NCBI RefSeq assembly: GCF_902506345.1
Contig: NZ_LR733413.1
Span: forward strand, 1,939,683-2,003,682
Reading direction: 5' to 3'
DNA from: Flavobacterium sp. 9R
GTDB taxonomy: Bacteria; Bacteroidota; Bacteroidia; Flavobacteriales; Flavobacteriaceae
Length of the DNA: 64,000 nt
Positions 52,737 to 60,561 of this stretch are shown piece after piece; position 1 is the stretch's first letter; every line of letters starts with the position of its first letter. The notes below the pieces were generated by a model. It was given only the letters and a program-made list of their open reading frames with translations, was not told the DNA's origin and searched no databases. The translations under genes and the position numbers were made by a program.

Positions 52737-53333
52737 CTATTTTAAAGCTTTGGCAACTGCCACCAACAATTCCGAAGAAATTCTATTTTTAAAATCAGGT
52801 GTGATGTGTTCAAACTGAATCAGTCCATTGGTTCCGACAAAGAAAACTGCAGGAACAGGCAAGAAAGTAGTATTTACTCCTTCGGATCCTTTGGTAATAA
52901 TAGGTTTGTAGTTTTCTGGCGCTTGAAATGCCAAGCCCATCGCTTTGGACAATTCTCCTTTGCTATCCGATAATAGTAAATAATTCAATTTTTCCTTTTG
53001 GTCTGTTTGAAGTAATGCCGCGGGAGCATCTGGACTCACTGCAATGATTTGAAAACCTAACGCCAACAACTCTTGTTCATTTTGACCTAATGCTGCTAAT
53101 TGAATATTGCAATACGGACACCATCCGCCTCGGTAAAACACTACTATTGTTTTTTGTCTTTGGATACTATCAAGAAGATTTACCGTTTTCCCTTCCGAAG
53201 AAAGTAAGGTAACAGCTGGGATTTTTTCGCCAATCAATAATGGAGCAATCTCCAAAGCCGTTTTTGGAAGTTCGTTTTGCGCATTTGAGATTCCGACAAT
53301 TGAAATAAACGCTAATACAAGTAATTTTTTCAT
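52737..53333 (-). CDS. Exported peroxiredoxin-like (AhpC/TSA-type) protein
   Basis: 198 residues with a signal peptide (MKKLLVLAFISIVGISNAQ). The thioredoxin-fold active site is FYRGGWCPYCNIQLAALG, a CxxC motif rather than the single peroxidatic Cys of classic AhpC, as in the peroxiredoxin-like family. The likely role is thiol redox defence in the periplasm. It is adjacent to a Crp/Fnr-type regulator gene on the same strand, 77 bases upstream, that may regulate it. Confidence 0.87.
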   Translation of the reverse strand: MKKLLVLAFISIVGISNAQNELPKTALEIAPLLIGEKIPAVTLLSSEGKTVNLLDSIQRQKTIVVFYRGGWCPYCNIQLAALGQNEQELLALGFQIIAVSPDAPAALLQTDQKEKLNYLLLSDSKGELSKAMGLAFQAPENYKPIITKGSEGVNTTFLPVPAVFFVGTNGLIQFEHITPDFKNRISSELLVAVAKALK

Positions 53334-53410
53334 AGTTTAAAATTTAATACTTCAAAACTACTTGACTTTTAAGAAACCAAATGTCGGGTACTTTACTTTT
53401 CCCTCAAAAA

Positions 53411-54088
53411 CTACAAAAGCGAGATATCCTCAATAATAATTTCTTTCCTGCTGTAGTATAGAATACCTTTTTCTTCCAACTCATTGAGCAATTGCGTTGC
53501 AGTTTGTCTGGAGGTGCAAATAATTTGGGCGATATCGTTTTGGGTAAGGTAATTCTCAATAACGATGCGATTGTCAATGGTTTTTCCATCTCGCTCCGCC
53601 CATTCTTTTAGAAAAGTGAGCAAGCGTGTTTTGGCATCTTTAGAAATCAAATTCGCATAATTGTTTTTGATGCGTTTCATTTTTAAGCCTACAAACTTCG
53701 TATAAGACAGCGCCAAGGAAGGATGTTCCAACAATAAGTTCTCGAAATCAGAGAGCAAAAAACTGCAAATAATAATTTCGTCGGTTAGTGCTTTGGCGTA
53801 TTCATTCGAGTTTTTGTCGCTATCCAATTCTAACTCGCCAAACAAATCCCCTTTTTGAATAATATCTTTAATGGTTTCATTGCCGTCTTCGTCTACAGAA
53901 ACAATTTTGATATTTCCTTTTTTGAGCAAAAAAACACGAGGCAATTCAGAAGAAGAAAAATAAATAATCTCTCCCTTTTTGGCTTTTTTAAAACCTGTAA
54001 TTATGCATAATTGTTTCAATTGGCTCCCGTTTAAGGTCCAAAACAACTTGTGATCACGCAGATACCAATATTTTAATTCTTCATACAT
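53411..54088 (-). CDS. Crp/Fnr-family transcriptional regulator
   Basis: 225 residues. Cyclic-nucleotide-binding-like domain about 20-125 (LLKKGNIKIVSVDEDGNETI; KGDLFGELELDSD) and a winged-helix domain about 150-220 (LTQNDIAQIICTSRQTATQL). The N-terminus lacks the Cys cluster of Fnr, so no iron-sulfur cluster. Ligand unknown. Divergent binding targets are not evident. A near-leaderless promoter (CAAATGTA on the plus strand, 54093-54100) fixes the start at 54086-54088. Confidence 0.92.
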   Translation of the reverse strand: MYEELKYWYLRDHKLFWTLNGSQLKQLCIITGFKKAKKGEIIYFSSSELPRVFLLKKGNIKIVSVDEDGNETIKDIIQKGDLFGELELDSDKNSNEYAKALTDEIIICSFLLSDFENLLLEHPSLALSYTKFVGLKMKRIKNNYANLISKDAKTRLLTFLKEWAERDGKTIDNRIVIENYLTQNDIAQIICTSRQTATQLLNELEEKGILYYSRKEIIIEDISLL

Positions 54089-54092
54089 AAAA

Positions 54093-54100
54093 CAAATGTA
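54093..54100 (-). promoter_or_regulatory. -7 element of the Crp/Fnr-type gene (TAcaTTTG)
   Basis: TACATTTG on the minus strand ends 4 bases before the ATG at 54086-54088. Confidence 0.72.
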
Positions 54101-54113
54101 TCAAATTATTTAT

Positions 54114-54182
54114 ACGAAAAAACCATTAAAGAATTAAGATTAGGTAAAATAGGAACTTACCGTCTTAGTTCTTTAATGGTTT
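54114..54182 (-). terminator. Long terminator hairpin of the acyl-CoA dehydrogenase gene
   Basis: Outer 14-base arms AAACCATTAAAGAA (54120-54133) / TTCTTTAATGGTTT (54169-54182), inner pairs TAAGA/TCTTA and GGTAA/TTACC, 9-base loop. Minus-strand transcripts end in a U-run (AAAA at 54117-54120 on the plus strand). Unusually long for a terminator. Confidence 0.85.
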
Positions 54183-54201
54183 AAAATAGTATAGTCTCTG
54201 T

Positions 54202-55341
54202 TTACGAAACCAAACCTCTCGAAATCACAATACGTTGGATTTCAGAAGTTCCTTCATAAATTTGAGTAATTTTAGAATCACGCATCATACGCTCTACGTG
54301 GTATTCTGCCACATATCCGTTTCCACCGTGAATTTGAACTGCTTCGTTCGCTACTTCTAATGCAATTTCAGAAGCATATAATTTAGCCATAGCTCCAGAA
54401 TGTGCAATATCTTGTCCAGCATCTTTTTCGCAAGCTGCTTTCATAATTAACAATTTGGCAGCTGTAATTTTCACATACATATCAGCTAATTTAAAAGCAA
54501 TAGCTTGGTGTTTGAAAATTTCTTTTCCAAATGCTTTACGCTCTTGCGAATATTTCAACGCTAATTCATAAGCTCCTGTTGCAATTCCTAAGGCTTGAGA
54601 AGCAATTCCGATTCTACCTCCGTTCAACACGTTCATAGCAAAAGCAAATCCGAAACCGTCAGCACCAATTCTGTTTTCTTTAGGAACTTTTACATCCGTA
54701 AATAATAAGGAGTGCGTATCACTTCCTCGAATTCCCATTTTCTTTTCTTTTGGACCGATTTCAAATCCAGCCCAACCTTTCTCTACGATAAAAGCATTGA
54801 TTCCTTTGTGTCCTTTTTCGATATCGGTTTGAGCGATTACTAAATAGGTAGAAGCAGTTCCTCCGTTAGTAATCCAGTTTTTAGTACCATTTAATAAGTA
54901 ATGGTCTCCCATATCAATTGCGGTCGTCTTTTGAGAAGTAGCATCCGAACCAGCTTCAGGCTCTGACAAACAAAAAGCACCGATAACGTCTCCTTTTGCA
55001 AGAGGAACCAAATACTTCATTTTTTGCTCTTCGCTGCAATACTTTTCTAATCCTGCACAAACTAATGAATTGTTTACAGACATAATTACTGCTGCAGAGG
55101 CATCTACTTTGGCAATCTCTGTCATCGCTAAAACATAAGAAATGCTATCCAATCCAGCGCCACCATATTTTGGGTCTACCATCATTCCCAAAAATCCTAG
55201 TTCTGCCATTTTTTTTACTTGCTCCGTTGGGAACTTAGAATGTTCGTCTCTTTCTATTACTCCAGGTAGCAATTCCGTTTGAGCAAAATCTCTTGCTGCC
55301 TGCTGAATCATTAAATGCTCTTCAGTAAGATTAAAATCCAT
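54202..55341 (-). CDS. Acyl-CoA dehydrogenase
   Basis: FAD-dependent dehydrogenase of 379 residues acting on acyl-CoA esters (fatty-acid or branched-chain amino-acid degradation). Signatures: AFCLSEPEAGSDATSQKT, NGTKNWITNG, and QIYEGTSEIQRIVISRGL, which includes the catalytic Glu. Length and motifs agree with short/medium-chain enzymes; specificity is not predictable. Single gene with its own terminator; the electron-transfer flavoprotein is not in the window. Confidence 0.94.
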   Translation of the reverse strand: MDFNLTEEHLMIQQAARDFAQTELLPGVIERDEHSKFPTEQVKKMAELGFLGMMVDPKYGGAGLDSISYVLAMTEIAKVDASAAVIMSVNNSLVCAGLEKYCSEEQKMKYLVPLAKGDVIGAFCLSEPEAGSDATSQKTTAIDMGDHYLLNGTKNWITNGGTASTYLVIAQTDIEKGHKGINAFIVEKGWAGFEIGPKEKKMGIRGSDTHSLLFTDVKVPKENRIGADGFGFAFAMNVLNGGRIGIASQALGIATGAYELALKYSQERKAFGKEIFKHQAIAFKLADMYVKITAAKLLIMKAACEKDAGQDIAHSGAMAKLYASEIALEVANEAVQIHGGNGYVAEYHVERMMRDSKITQIYEGTSEIQRIVISRGLVS

Positions 55342-55745
55342 GTTGTATTTAGTTTGTTTAGTAAGTATTGAAATTTTGAATCCAAAAGTAGAATTTAAAT
55401 ATCAAAAATTCAAACGATTTCGTGAATTTAGCTTTTGTCTAAAACATTTGACAATTATTTCTGTAAAACACTAAAAAATTATTTCCAATTTTGATTTTTC
55501 AACTTTGATTTAACTAAATAAAAGCCTCATAAAAAACAGAAAATCATTCGTTACTAGACGTTTAGAGAAGAGGAAAAAATAAAAATCAAGAAAAAAAACA
55601 GCTTTAATTGAAAAAAAAAGCCATTTTTTCCATTCTTTAAATAACAATCATTTAACACAAAACCCAATAAATCCGTTTTGTTTTAAATCAAAGAATTGTC
55701 GATACAATAAATTGAACTTAAAATTATTAAAGAATACACAATACT
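55342..55745. other. AT-rich spacer of about 400 bases without a recognised gene
   Basis: Between divergent genes. AT-rich with poly-A runs; no open frame, RNA fold or repeat of this window was recognised. The last 80 bases before the chalcone-isomerase-like gene hold the inverted repeat and promoter listed next. Confidence 0.6.
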
Positions 55746-55798
55746 TTTTTCAATACAAAAAAACAGTATTGAAAAACCTTGCCTTTGATATAAATTTG
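55746..55798 (+). promoter_or_regulatory. Promoter with overlapping inverted repeat before the chalcone-isomerase-like gene
   Basis: Inverted repeat TTTTTCAATAC (55746-55756) / GTATTGAAAAA (55766-55776) with a 9-base spacer. The TTG in its right arm (55769-55771) is 19 bases before the -7 element TAaaTTTG (55791-55798), so the repeat covers the -33 region. The layout is that of a repressor or activator site. ATG at 55827. Confidence 0.7.
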
Positions 55799-55826
55799 CA
55801 CTCTATTTTTTAATTAAGAATAATTT

Positions 55827-56417
55827 ATGAGAAAATCAATTACATTAACCGTAGTTTTATTTTTAACCCTTTCATTTTCAAACGTATTCTCACAAGAAAA
55901 ATTTTCCCTCAATGGTGTAACCGTTCCTAGAACCATCGATTTTGAAAATCAAAAATTACAATTAAATGGGTTCGGCTCTCGAACTAAATTCTGGACAGAA
56001 GTTTACGTACAAGCATTATACTTAACTGTTTTGTCTGAAGATGCCAAAGACATTTTAGATAGCGATACCAATATGGGAATTCGTTTGCAAATCACTTCTT
56101 CGTTAGTGAGTTCACAAAAATTATCCAAATCTCTTCACAAAGGAATTGTAAAATCAATTGGTGAAGAAAATTTACCAAAATTTAAAACGCAACTTGATTT
56201 ATTAGAAAAACTATTAAATCGAGAAGCTACTGTCGAAAATGACGCTTTCAATTTGATTTATTCTTCTACAGAAAAATCGATTTTAGTTTACAAAAACAAC
56301 CAATTAGAAGGAAAAATTCCTGGTTTTGATTTCAAAAAAGCCTTTTTCGGAATTTGGTTGTCGAACAATCCTGTAGATGCAGAACTTAAAGATGCACTCT
56401 TAGGAAAAGTAAAATAA
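55827..56417 (+). CDS. Exported chalcone-isomerase-like protein
   Basis: 196 residues with a signal peptide (MRKSITLTVVLFLTLSFSNVFSQ). The motif GFGSRTKFWTEVYVQALYLT and the ISSxxS-like ITSSLVSSQKL fit the chalcone-isomerase-like family (Chalcone_3), which in bacteria is periplasmic and probably binds fatty acids rather than isomerising flavonoids. Single gene, own promoter with an inverted repeat, own terminator. Function unknown. Confidence 0.85.
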   Translation: MRKSITLTVVLFLTLSFSNVFSQEKFSLNGVTVPRTIDFENQKLQLNGFGSRTKFWTEVYVQALYLTVLSEDAKDILDSDTNMGIRLQITSSLVSSQKLSKSLHKGIVKSIGEENLPKFKTQLDLLEKLLNREATVENDAFNLIYSSTEKSILVYKNNQLEGKIPGFDFKKAFFGIWLSNNPVDAELKDALLGKVK

Positions 56418-56457
56418 AAGCATCATAATCCGCCTTTTTTGCCCCCAAAAAAGGATA

Positions 56458-56495
56458 TGCCGTTACTGATTTTTTTCAGGAACGGCACTTTTTAT
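56458..56495 (+). terminator. Terminator of the chalcone-isomerase-like gene
   Basis: Stem TGCCGTT-A-CTG / CAG-G-AACGGCA with a T-rich loop and a T-run after it. It is convergent with the hydrolase gene that ends at 56505. Confidence 0.83.
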
Positions 56496-56504
56496 TTAGG
56501 TATA

Positions 56505-57338
56505 CTAGTTGACAAAATTGACTACCATCTGAATTACCTCCTTACTTTTCAAATCGTGACCCAATCCTTCGGTTAAGACCAGTTGGCTGTTTTTCCAGTG
56601 TTTGTTTAAGCGAATAGAATAATGATGATGCGTTGCTTCATCTCCTTTATCGTGAATGATTAAAGCTGGAATAGTAAGATGCTCAGCAAATTTTGCAGTA
56701 GAAAAATAGCTAGGCAATTGTCCCAATTGTAATTCAAACTCCTTGACAATTATCTCCAAAGTTTTTGAACTCAAACCCAGCGTTTTTTTATAAAAGTCAA
56801 AAAAATCAGAGGCTTCACCAGGAGCGCCCATTATAATCACTTTTTCAATATTGTGGGACTTGTAATGGTCTAAATAATAGGTTGTAGCAAATCCTCCAAT
56901 GGAATGACTCACAATAGCAGTAACATCTGGCTTCCTTTGCAAAAACATATCGATGACTTGAGCATACAAAACAACGTGAATCATTTTTCCAGTAGACAAT
57001 CCGTGGGCAGGAGCATCTAGCGCATAAACGGTAAAGTCTTGTTGCAACAACTGCTCTACATATTTTTTCCATCTAAAGGAATGACTTGCCCAACCGTGTA
57101 CAAATAGTATTTTTTTGGAACCATTCCCCCATTTATAGGTTTGGATTTTATAGTTTTCATACTCAATTACCTCAGAAATACCTTTTTCCAAAAATTGCAT
57201 TTGGTGTGGCTTCACTTTGTGAGCAAAGGGGTTACAAAAAAGTGCGAAACCTTTTCGCTGTAGCATTTTTGGGTGAACATAGGCTAAAATATTAAAGTAA
57301 AATCCTATATTTTTTTGAATCACTTTCTTTAATTTCAT
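56505..57338 (-). CDS. Alpha/beta-hydrolase
   Basis: 277 residues. Strand and oxyanion region ILFVHGWASHSFRW, nucleophile elbow VSHSIGGFA with Ser, acid residue in IIHDKGDEAT, and the catalytic His in EGLGHDL. The substrate is unknown. The ATG at 57336-57338 is used because the longer frame would run through the palindrome at 57356-57371. Immediately downstream of a TetR gene with the same palindrome, so it is the likely target of that regulator. Confidence 0.87.
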   Translation of the reverse strand: MKLKKVIQKNIGFYFNILAYVHPKMLQRKGFALFCNPFAHKVKPHQMQFLEKGISEVIEYENYKIQTYKWGNGSKKILFVHGWASHSFRWKKYVEQLLQQDFTVYALDAPAHGLSTGKMIHVVLYAQVIDMFLQRKPDVTAIVSHSIGGFATTYYLDHYKSHNIEKVIIMGAPGEASDFFDFYKKTLGLSSKTLEIIVKEFELQLGQLPSYFSTAKFAEHLTIPALIIHDKGDEATHHHYSIRLNKHWKNSQLVLTEGLGHDLKSKEVIQMVVNFVN

Positions 57339-57355
57339 CTTATTTTGTGTTTTTT

Positions 57356-57371
57356 GATACCAATCGGTATC
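57356..57371 (-). promoter_or_regulatory. TetR-type operator, copy 1 (before the hydrolase)
   Basis: GATACCAATCGGTATC on the plus strand, six-base arms around AATC. Its reverse complement is identical to the site at 57990-58005. It lies 17 bases before the hydrolase ATG and 17 bases after the tetR stop. Confidence 0.82.
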
Positions 57372-57388
57372 GTTTTGAGTAAATTTTT

Positions 57389-57982
57389 TTATAATAATAC
57401 ATCGGCCACTATCCAATTTTTTAGATGCTTCACAACCGCCTCAATGTCACTATTAGAATCCTGCAATTTGCTCATCATAATAGCACCTTCAAGCGAGGAA
57501 ATCATAACAATGGCTACCAATTTTTCGTTCACAATAGCATTGACCTCTTTATGTGTTTTACCGTTGATAACAATCGTCTCAATAGAATTTCTAAATACGG
57601 TTAAAGCTTGTAACGCTTTGTCTTTTAGCACCATTGTGGTGTCATCAACTTCTGTTGACACATTCAGTAAAGGACAACCACCACTAAAAAAAGGATTATT
57701 AATGTAGCCTTGAAATAGCTCCAAAACACAGAACAACTTGTCCCTTGTGTTGCTTTCTGCTTTGATTCTTTTTTGCAATGTATTGAAAATCGAATGCATC
57801 ATATTTTGAAACGCTTCAATTTCCAATTGCTCTTTATTTTCAAAATGGCGATAAATAGCACCTTTCGTCAATCCAGTGGCATTGGTAATGTCACTCAATG
57901 AAGTAGCCCGATACCCTTTTGTATTAAAAAGAGTAATTGCTTCTTGTAGCACCTTGCTTTTTGTAATTTCTGACGACTTCAT
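57389..57982 (-). CDS. TetR/AcrR-family transcriptional regulator
   Basis: 197 residues. The N-terminal helix-turn-helix is LQEAITLFNTKGYRATSLSD, then ATGLTKGAIYRHFENKEQLE, the typical TetR pattern. The C-terminal half is helical and should bind an inducer (TetR_C-type). The ATG at 57980-57982 lies 3 bases after a -7 element, so the upstream TTG is rejected. Two identical 16-base palindromes, one on its own promoter and one before the hydrolase, indicate autoregulation and control of that gene. Confidence 0.92.
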   Translation of the reverse strand: MKSSEITKSKVLQEAITLFNTKGYRATSLSDITNATGLTKGAIYRHFENKEQLEIEAFQNMMHSIFNTLQKRIKAESNTRDKLFCVLELFQGYINNPFFSGGCPLLNVSTEVDDTTMVLKDKALQALTVFRNSIETIVINGKTHKEVNAIVNEKLVAIVMISSLEGAIMMSKLQDSNSDIEAVVKHLKNWIVADVLL

Positions 57983-57985
57983 ACG

Positions 57986-58005
57986 CAAAGATACCGATTG
58001 GTATC
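57986..58005 (-). promoter_or_regulatory. TetR operator copy 2 overlapping the tetR promoter
   Basis: GATACCGATTGGTATC (57990-58005) overlaps the minus-strand -7 element TAtcTTTG (57986-57993), so binding would block the polymerase directly. Start codon 3 bases downstream. Confidence 0.85.
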
Positions 58006-58053
58006 AAATAATTCGAAAAATGCCAAAATTTTTTTTTCGTATGTCGAAAAAAG

Positions 58054-58061
58054 TAAATTTG
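58054..58061 (+). promoter_or_regulatory. -7 element of the glutamate dehydrogenase gene (TAaaTTTG)
   Basis: TAAATTTG 25 bases before the ATG at 58087. Confidence 0.7.
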
Positions 58062-58086
58062 CTTAACAAAATAACACCCATTTTTA

Positions 58087-59313
58087 ATGAAAGATTTATT
58101 AAAGAAATTCGAAAATAAACAGCCTGAAATCATCTTCAATTGGAAAGATTCTGAAACCGAGGCCGAAGGATGGACTGTAATCAATTCCTTACGCGGAGGT
58201 GCTGCTGGTGGAGGTACAAGAATGAGAAAAGGATTGGATATGAACGAGGTTTTGTCTTTGGCCAAAACGATGGAAGTAAAATTCTCTGTTTCAGGACCAG
58301 CAATTGGTGGTGCCAAATCAGGTATCAACTTTGACCCTAACGACCCAAGAAAAAAAGGCGTTTTGCAACGTTGGTACAAAGCGGTTTCTCCTTTATTAAA
58401 AAGTTATTATGGAACCGGTGGCGATTTGAATGTAGACGAAATCCACGAAGTAATCCCAATGACCGAAGAATGTGGCGTTTGGCATCCTCAAGAAGGCGTT
58501 TTTAACGGACACTTCAAACCTACCGAAGCTGATAAAATCAATCGCATCGGGCAATTGCGCCAAGGTGTAATCAAAGTAATCGAAAACCCAAAATTCTCCC
58601 CTGATGTAACTAAGAAATACACCGTTGCCGATATGATTACTGGTTATGGCGTTGCTCAAGCTGTTGGACATTATTACAGCATTTACGGTGGCGATATCAA
58701 AGGTAAAAAAGCGATTGTTCAAGGCTTTGGAAACGTAGGTTCAGCAGCAGCTTTTTATTTGGCTGAAATGGGAGCCAAAATCGTGGGAATCATTGATAGA
58801 GACGGAGGATTAATCAACGAAAATGGTTTCTCTTTCGAAGAAATCAGAACCTTATTCCTGAACAAAGACGGCAACAAATTGGTTTCAGAAAATATGATTC
58901 CATTCGAAGAAATAAACCAAAAAATATGGACTATTGGCGCAGAAGTTTTCACTCCTTGTGCTGCCTCTCGTTTGGTTACCCAATCTCAAATTGACAGTTT
59001 GATTGCGAACGGACTCGAAGTAATCTCTTGTGGCGCGAACGTTCCTTTTGCCGACAAAGAAATTTTCTTTGGCCCAATTATGGAAGATGTAGACCACAAA
59101 GTAAGCTTGATTCCAGACTTTATTTCCAACTGTGGAATGGCTAGAGTTTTCGCCTATTTTATGGAGAAAAAAGTACAAATGACCGACGAAGCCATCTTTC
59201 AAGACACGTCCGAAACCATCAAAAATGCTATCGTAAAAGCACACGCTTTAAGCAATGCTAAAACCAATATCAGCGCGACGGCTTTCGAAATCGCTTTGAA
59301 ACAATTGGTTTAA
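58087..59313 (+). CDS. Glu/Leu/Phe/Val dehydrogenase
   Basis: Amino-acid dehydrogenase of 408 residues, with the substrate-binding region SLRGGAAGGGTRMRKGLDMN and the catalytic Lys in SGPAIGGAKSGINFDP; the coenzyme domain has the Rossmann motif VQGFGNVGSAAAFYLAEMG. The Asp of IDRDG after the third strand suggests NAD rather than NADP preference. It probably interconverts glutamate and 2-oxoglutarate, linking nitrogen and carbon metabolism. Divergent from the tetR gene. Confidence 0.92.
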   Translation: MKDLLKKFENKQPEIIFNWKDSETEAEGWTVINSLRGGAAGGGTRMRKGLDMNEVLSLAKTMEVKFSVSGPAIGGAKSGINFDPNDPRKKGVLQRWYKAVSPLLKSYYGTGGDLNVDEIHEVIPMTEECGVWHPQEGVFNGHFKPTEADKINRIGQLRQGVIKVIENPKFSPDVTKKYTVADMITGYGVAQAVGHYYSIYGGDIKGKKAIVQGFGNVGSAAAFYLAEMGAKIVGIIDRDGGLINENGFSFEEIRTLFLNKDGNKLVSENMIPFEEINQKIWTIGAEVFTPCAASRLVTQSQIDSLIANGLEVISCGANVPFADKEIFFGPIMEDVDHKVSLIPDFISNCGMARVFAYFMEKKVQMTDEAIFQDTSETIKNAIVKAHALSNAKTNISATAFEIALKQLV

Positions 59314-59351
59314 AATATTTTTGGCTGTTTGATAAAAACAGTTTATACCTT

Positions 59352-59399
59352 AACGCTAATAGCTCATAAAAATCACAATTTTTATGATATATTAGCGTT
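59352..59399. promoter_or_regulatory. Long imperfect hairpin between glutamate dehydrogenase and exbB genes
   Basis: AACGCTAATA-gc-TCATAAAAAT (59352-59373), loop CACA, ATTTTTATGA-ta-TATTAGCGTT (59378-59399): 20 of 22 base pairs. Only a short T-run follows, and it stops 22 bases before the exbB ATG. It may be a terminator, an operator or a processing hairpin. Confidence 0.7.
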
Positions 59400-59420
59400 T
59401 TGAAATTAAACCCCAAAAGT

Positions 59421-60125
59421 ATGAGTTTAGCATTACAAGCCGATACCTTATCTACTGCTCCAACAAGTATCCCAGCAACAGTACCAACAGAAAAAACATT
59501 ATCCATAATTGAACTATTAACTAGTGGCGGATTAGCCGGCCAACTCATTATGGTTTCTCTGTTTTTAATGCTTTTTGTTGCTCTCTATCTGTATTTTGAA
59601 CGTTTAATGGCAATAAAAGCAGCCTCAACAATAGATGTTTCTTTTATGACCCAAATTCGAGAACACATTCGAAGTGGTAAAATTGATACTGCCAAATTAC
59701 TTTGTGCGCAAACCCATTCGCCAGTAGCTAAACTTATAGAAAAAGGGATTTCAAGAATTGGCAAGTCACTTGATGACATTAATACCGCAATAGAAAACGC
59801 TGGAAAATTAGAAATTTACAAACTAGAAAAAAATGTGAGCTTACTGGCAACAATTTCAGGTGCAGGTCCAATGACTGGGTTTTTAGGAACCGTTGTTGGT
59901 ATGATTCAAGCTTTTCACAAAATGGCGACTGGTGGTGGACAAATTGAAGTAGGAGCCTTATCAGAAGGAATTTATACCGCTATGACTACAACCGTTGTTG
60001 GTTTGATTGTAGGTATTATTGCCTATGTAGGCTACAACCACTTGGTGGTTAAAACCGACAAAATTGTTCACCAAATGGAAGCACACGCGGTTGATTTTCT
60101 CGATTTATTGAATGACCCAGCTTAA
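59421..60125 (+). CDS. exbB: MotA/TolQ/ExbB-family proton channel
   Basis: 234 residues, proton-driven motor subunit that powers TonB-type transport with ExbD. Three membrane segments: after residue 30, about 130-160 and 165-200. The signature GAGPMTGFLGTVVGMIQAFH and the later GIYTAMTTTVVGLIVGIIAY carry the conserved polar residues of the channel. A TTG at 59400 lies in frame upstream, but the ATG at 59421 is preferred. First of the exbB-exbD-tonB-folC run; it probably energises the SusC-type importers. Confidence 0.9.
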   Translation: MSLALQADTLSTAPTSIPATVPTEKTLSIIELLTSGGLAGQLIMVSLFLMLFVALYLYFERLMAIKAASTIDVSFMTQIREHIRSGKIDTAKLLCAQTHSPVAKLIEKGISRIGKSLDDINTAIENAGKLEIYKLEKNVSLLATISGAGPMTGFLGTVVGMIQAFHKMATGGGQIEVGALSEGIYTAMTTTVVGLIVGIIAYVGYNHLVVKTDKIVHQMEAHAVDFLDLLNDPA

Positions 60126-60149
60126 CCCTAACTTTCTAAAAAAAGAATT

Positions 60150-60542
60150 ATGAACTTAAGAGGAAGAAATAAAGTTAGTGCAGAGTTCAATATGTCATCT
60201 ATGACGGATATTGTTTTTTTGTTGTTAATATTTTTTATGTTAACCTCCACTATGGTCACCACAAACGCATTAGACTTAGTGTTACCAAAGGCAAAAGGAA
60301 AAACAGACAACAATAAAAGTATATCAGTAAGCATTACTAAAAATCTAACTTATTACATAGACAAAACACCAGTAGCAGAAAGTGAAATTGAAACACAAGT
60401 ACTTTCACTACTCAAAGGCGAAACTTCCAAATCTATTGTTTTGCGTGCCGAAGAAGGCGTACCCATAGAAAAAGCGGTTGCCATTCTAGACATTGCCAAT
60501 CGAAATCAAATAAAAGTTGTTTTGGCAGTCAACCCAAAGTAA
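60150..60542 (+). CDS. exbD: ExbD/TolR-family biopolymer transport protein
   Basis: 130 residues, single membrane segment (about 20-42) with the conserved Asp of MTDIVFLLLIFFMLTSTMV that carries protons. The periplasmic domain follows (VLRAEEGVPIEKAVAIL). Spaced 24 bases after exbB and 19 bases before the tonB-like gene. A standard stator subunit. Confidence 0.92.
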   Translation: MNLRGRNKVSAEFNMSSMTDIVFLLLIFFMLTSTMVTTNALDLVLPKAKGKTDNNKSISVSITKNLTYYIDKTPVAESEIETQVLSLLKGETSKSIVLRAEEGVPIEKAVAILDIANRNQIKVVLAVNPK

Positions 60543-60561
60543 AAAGATAGTACCTTTTACT

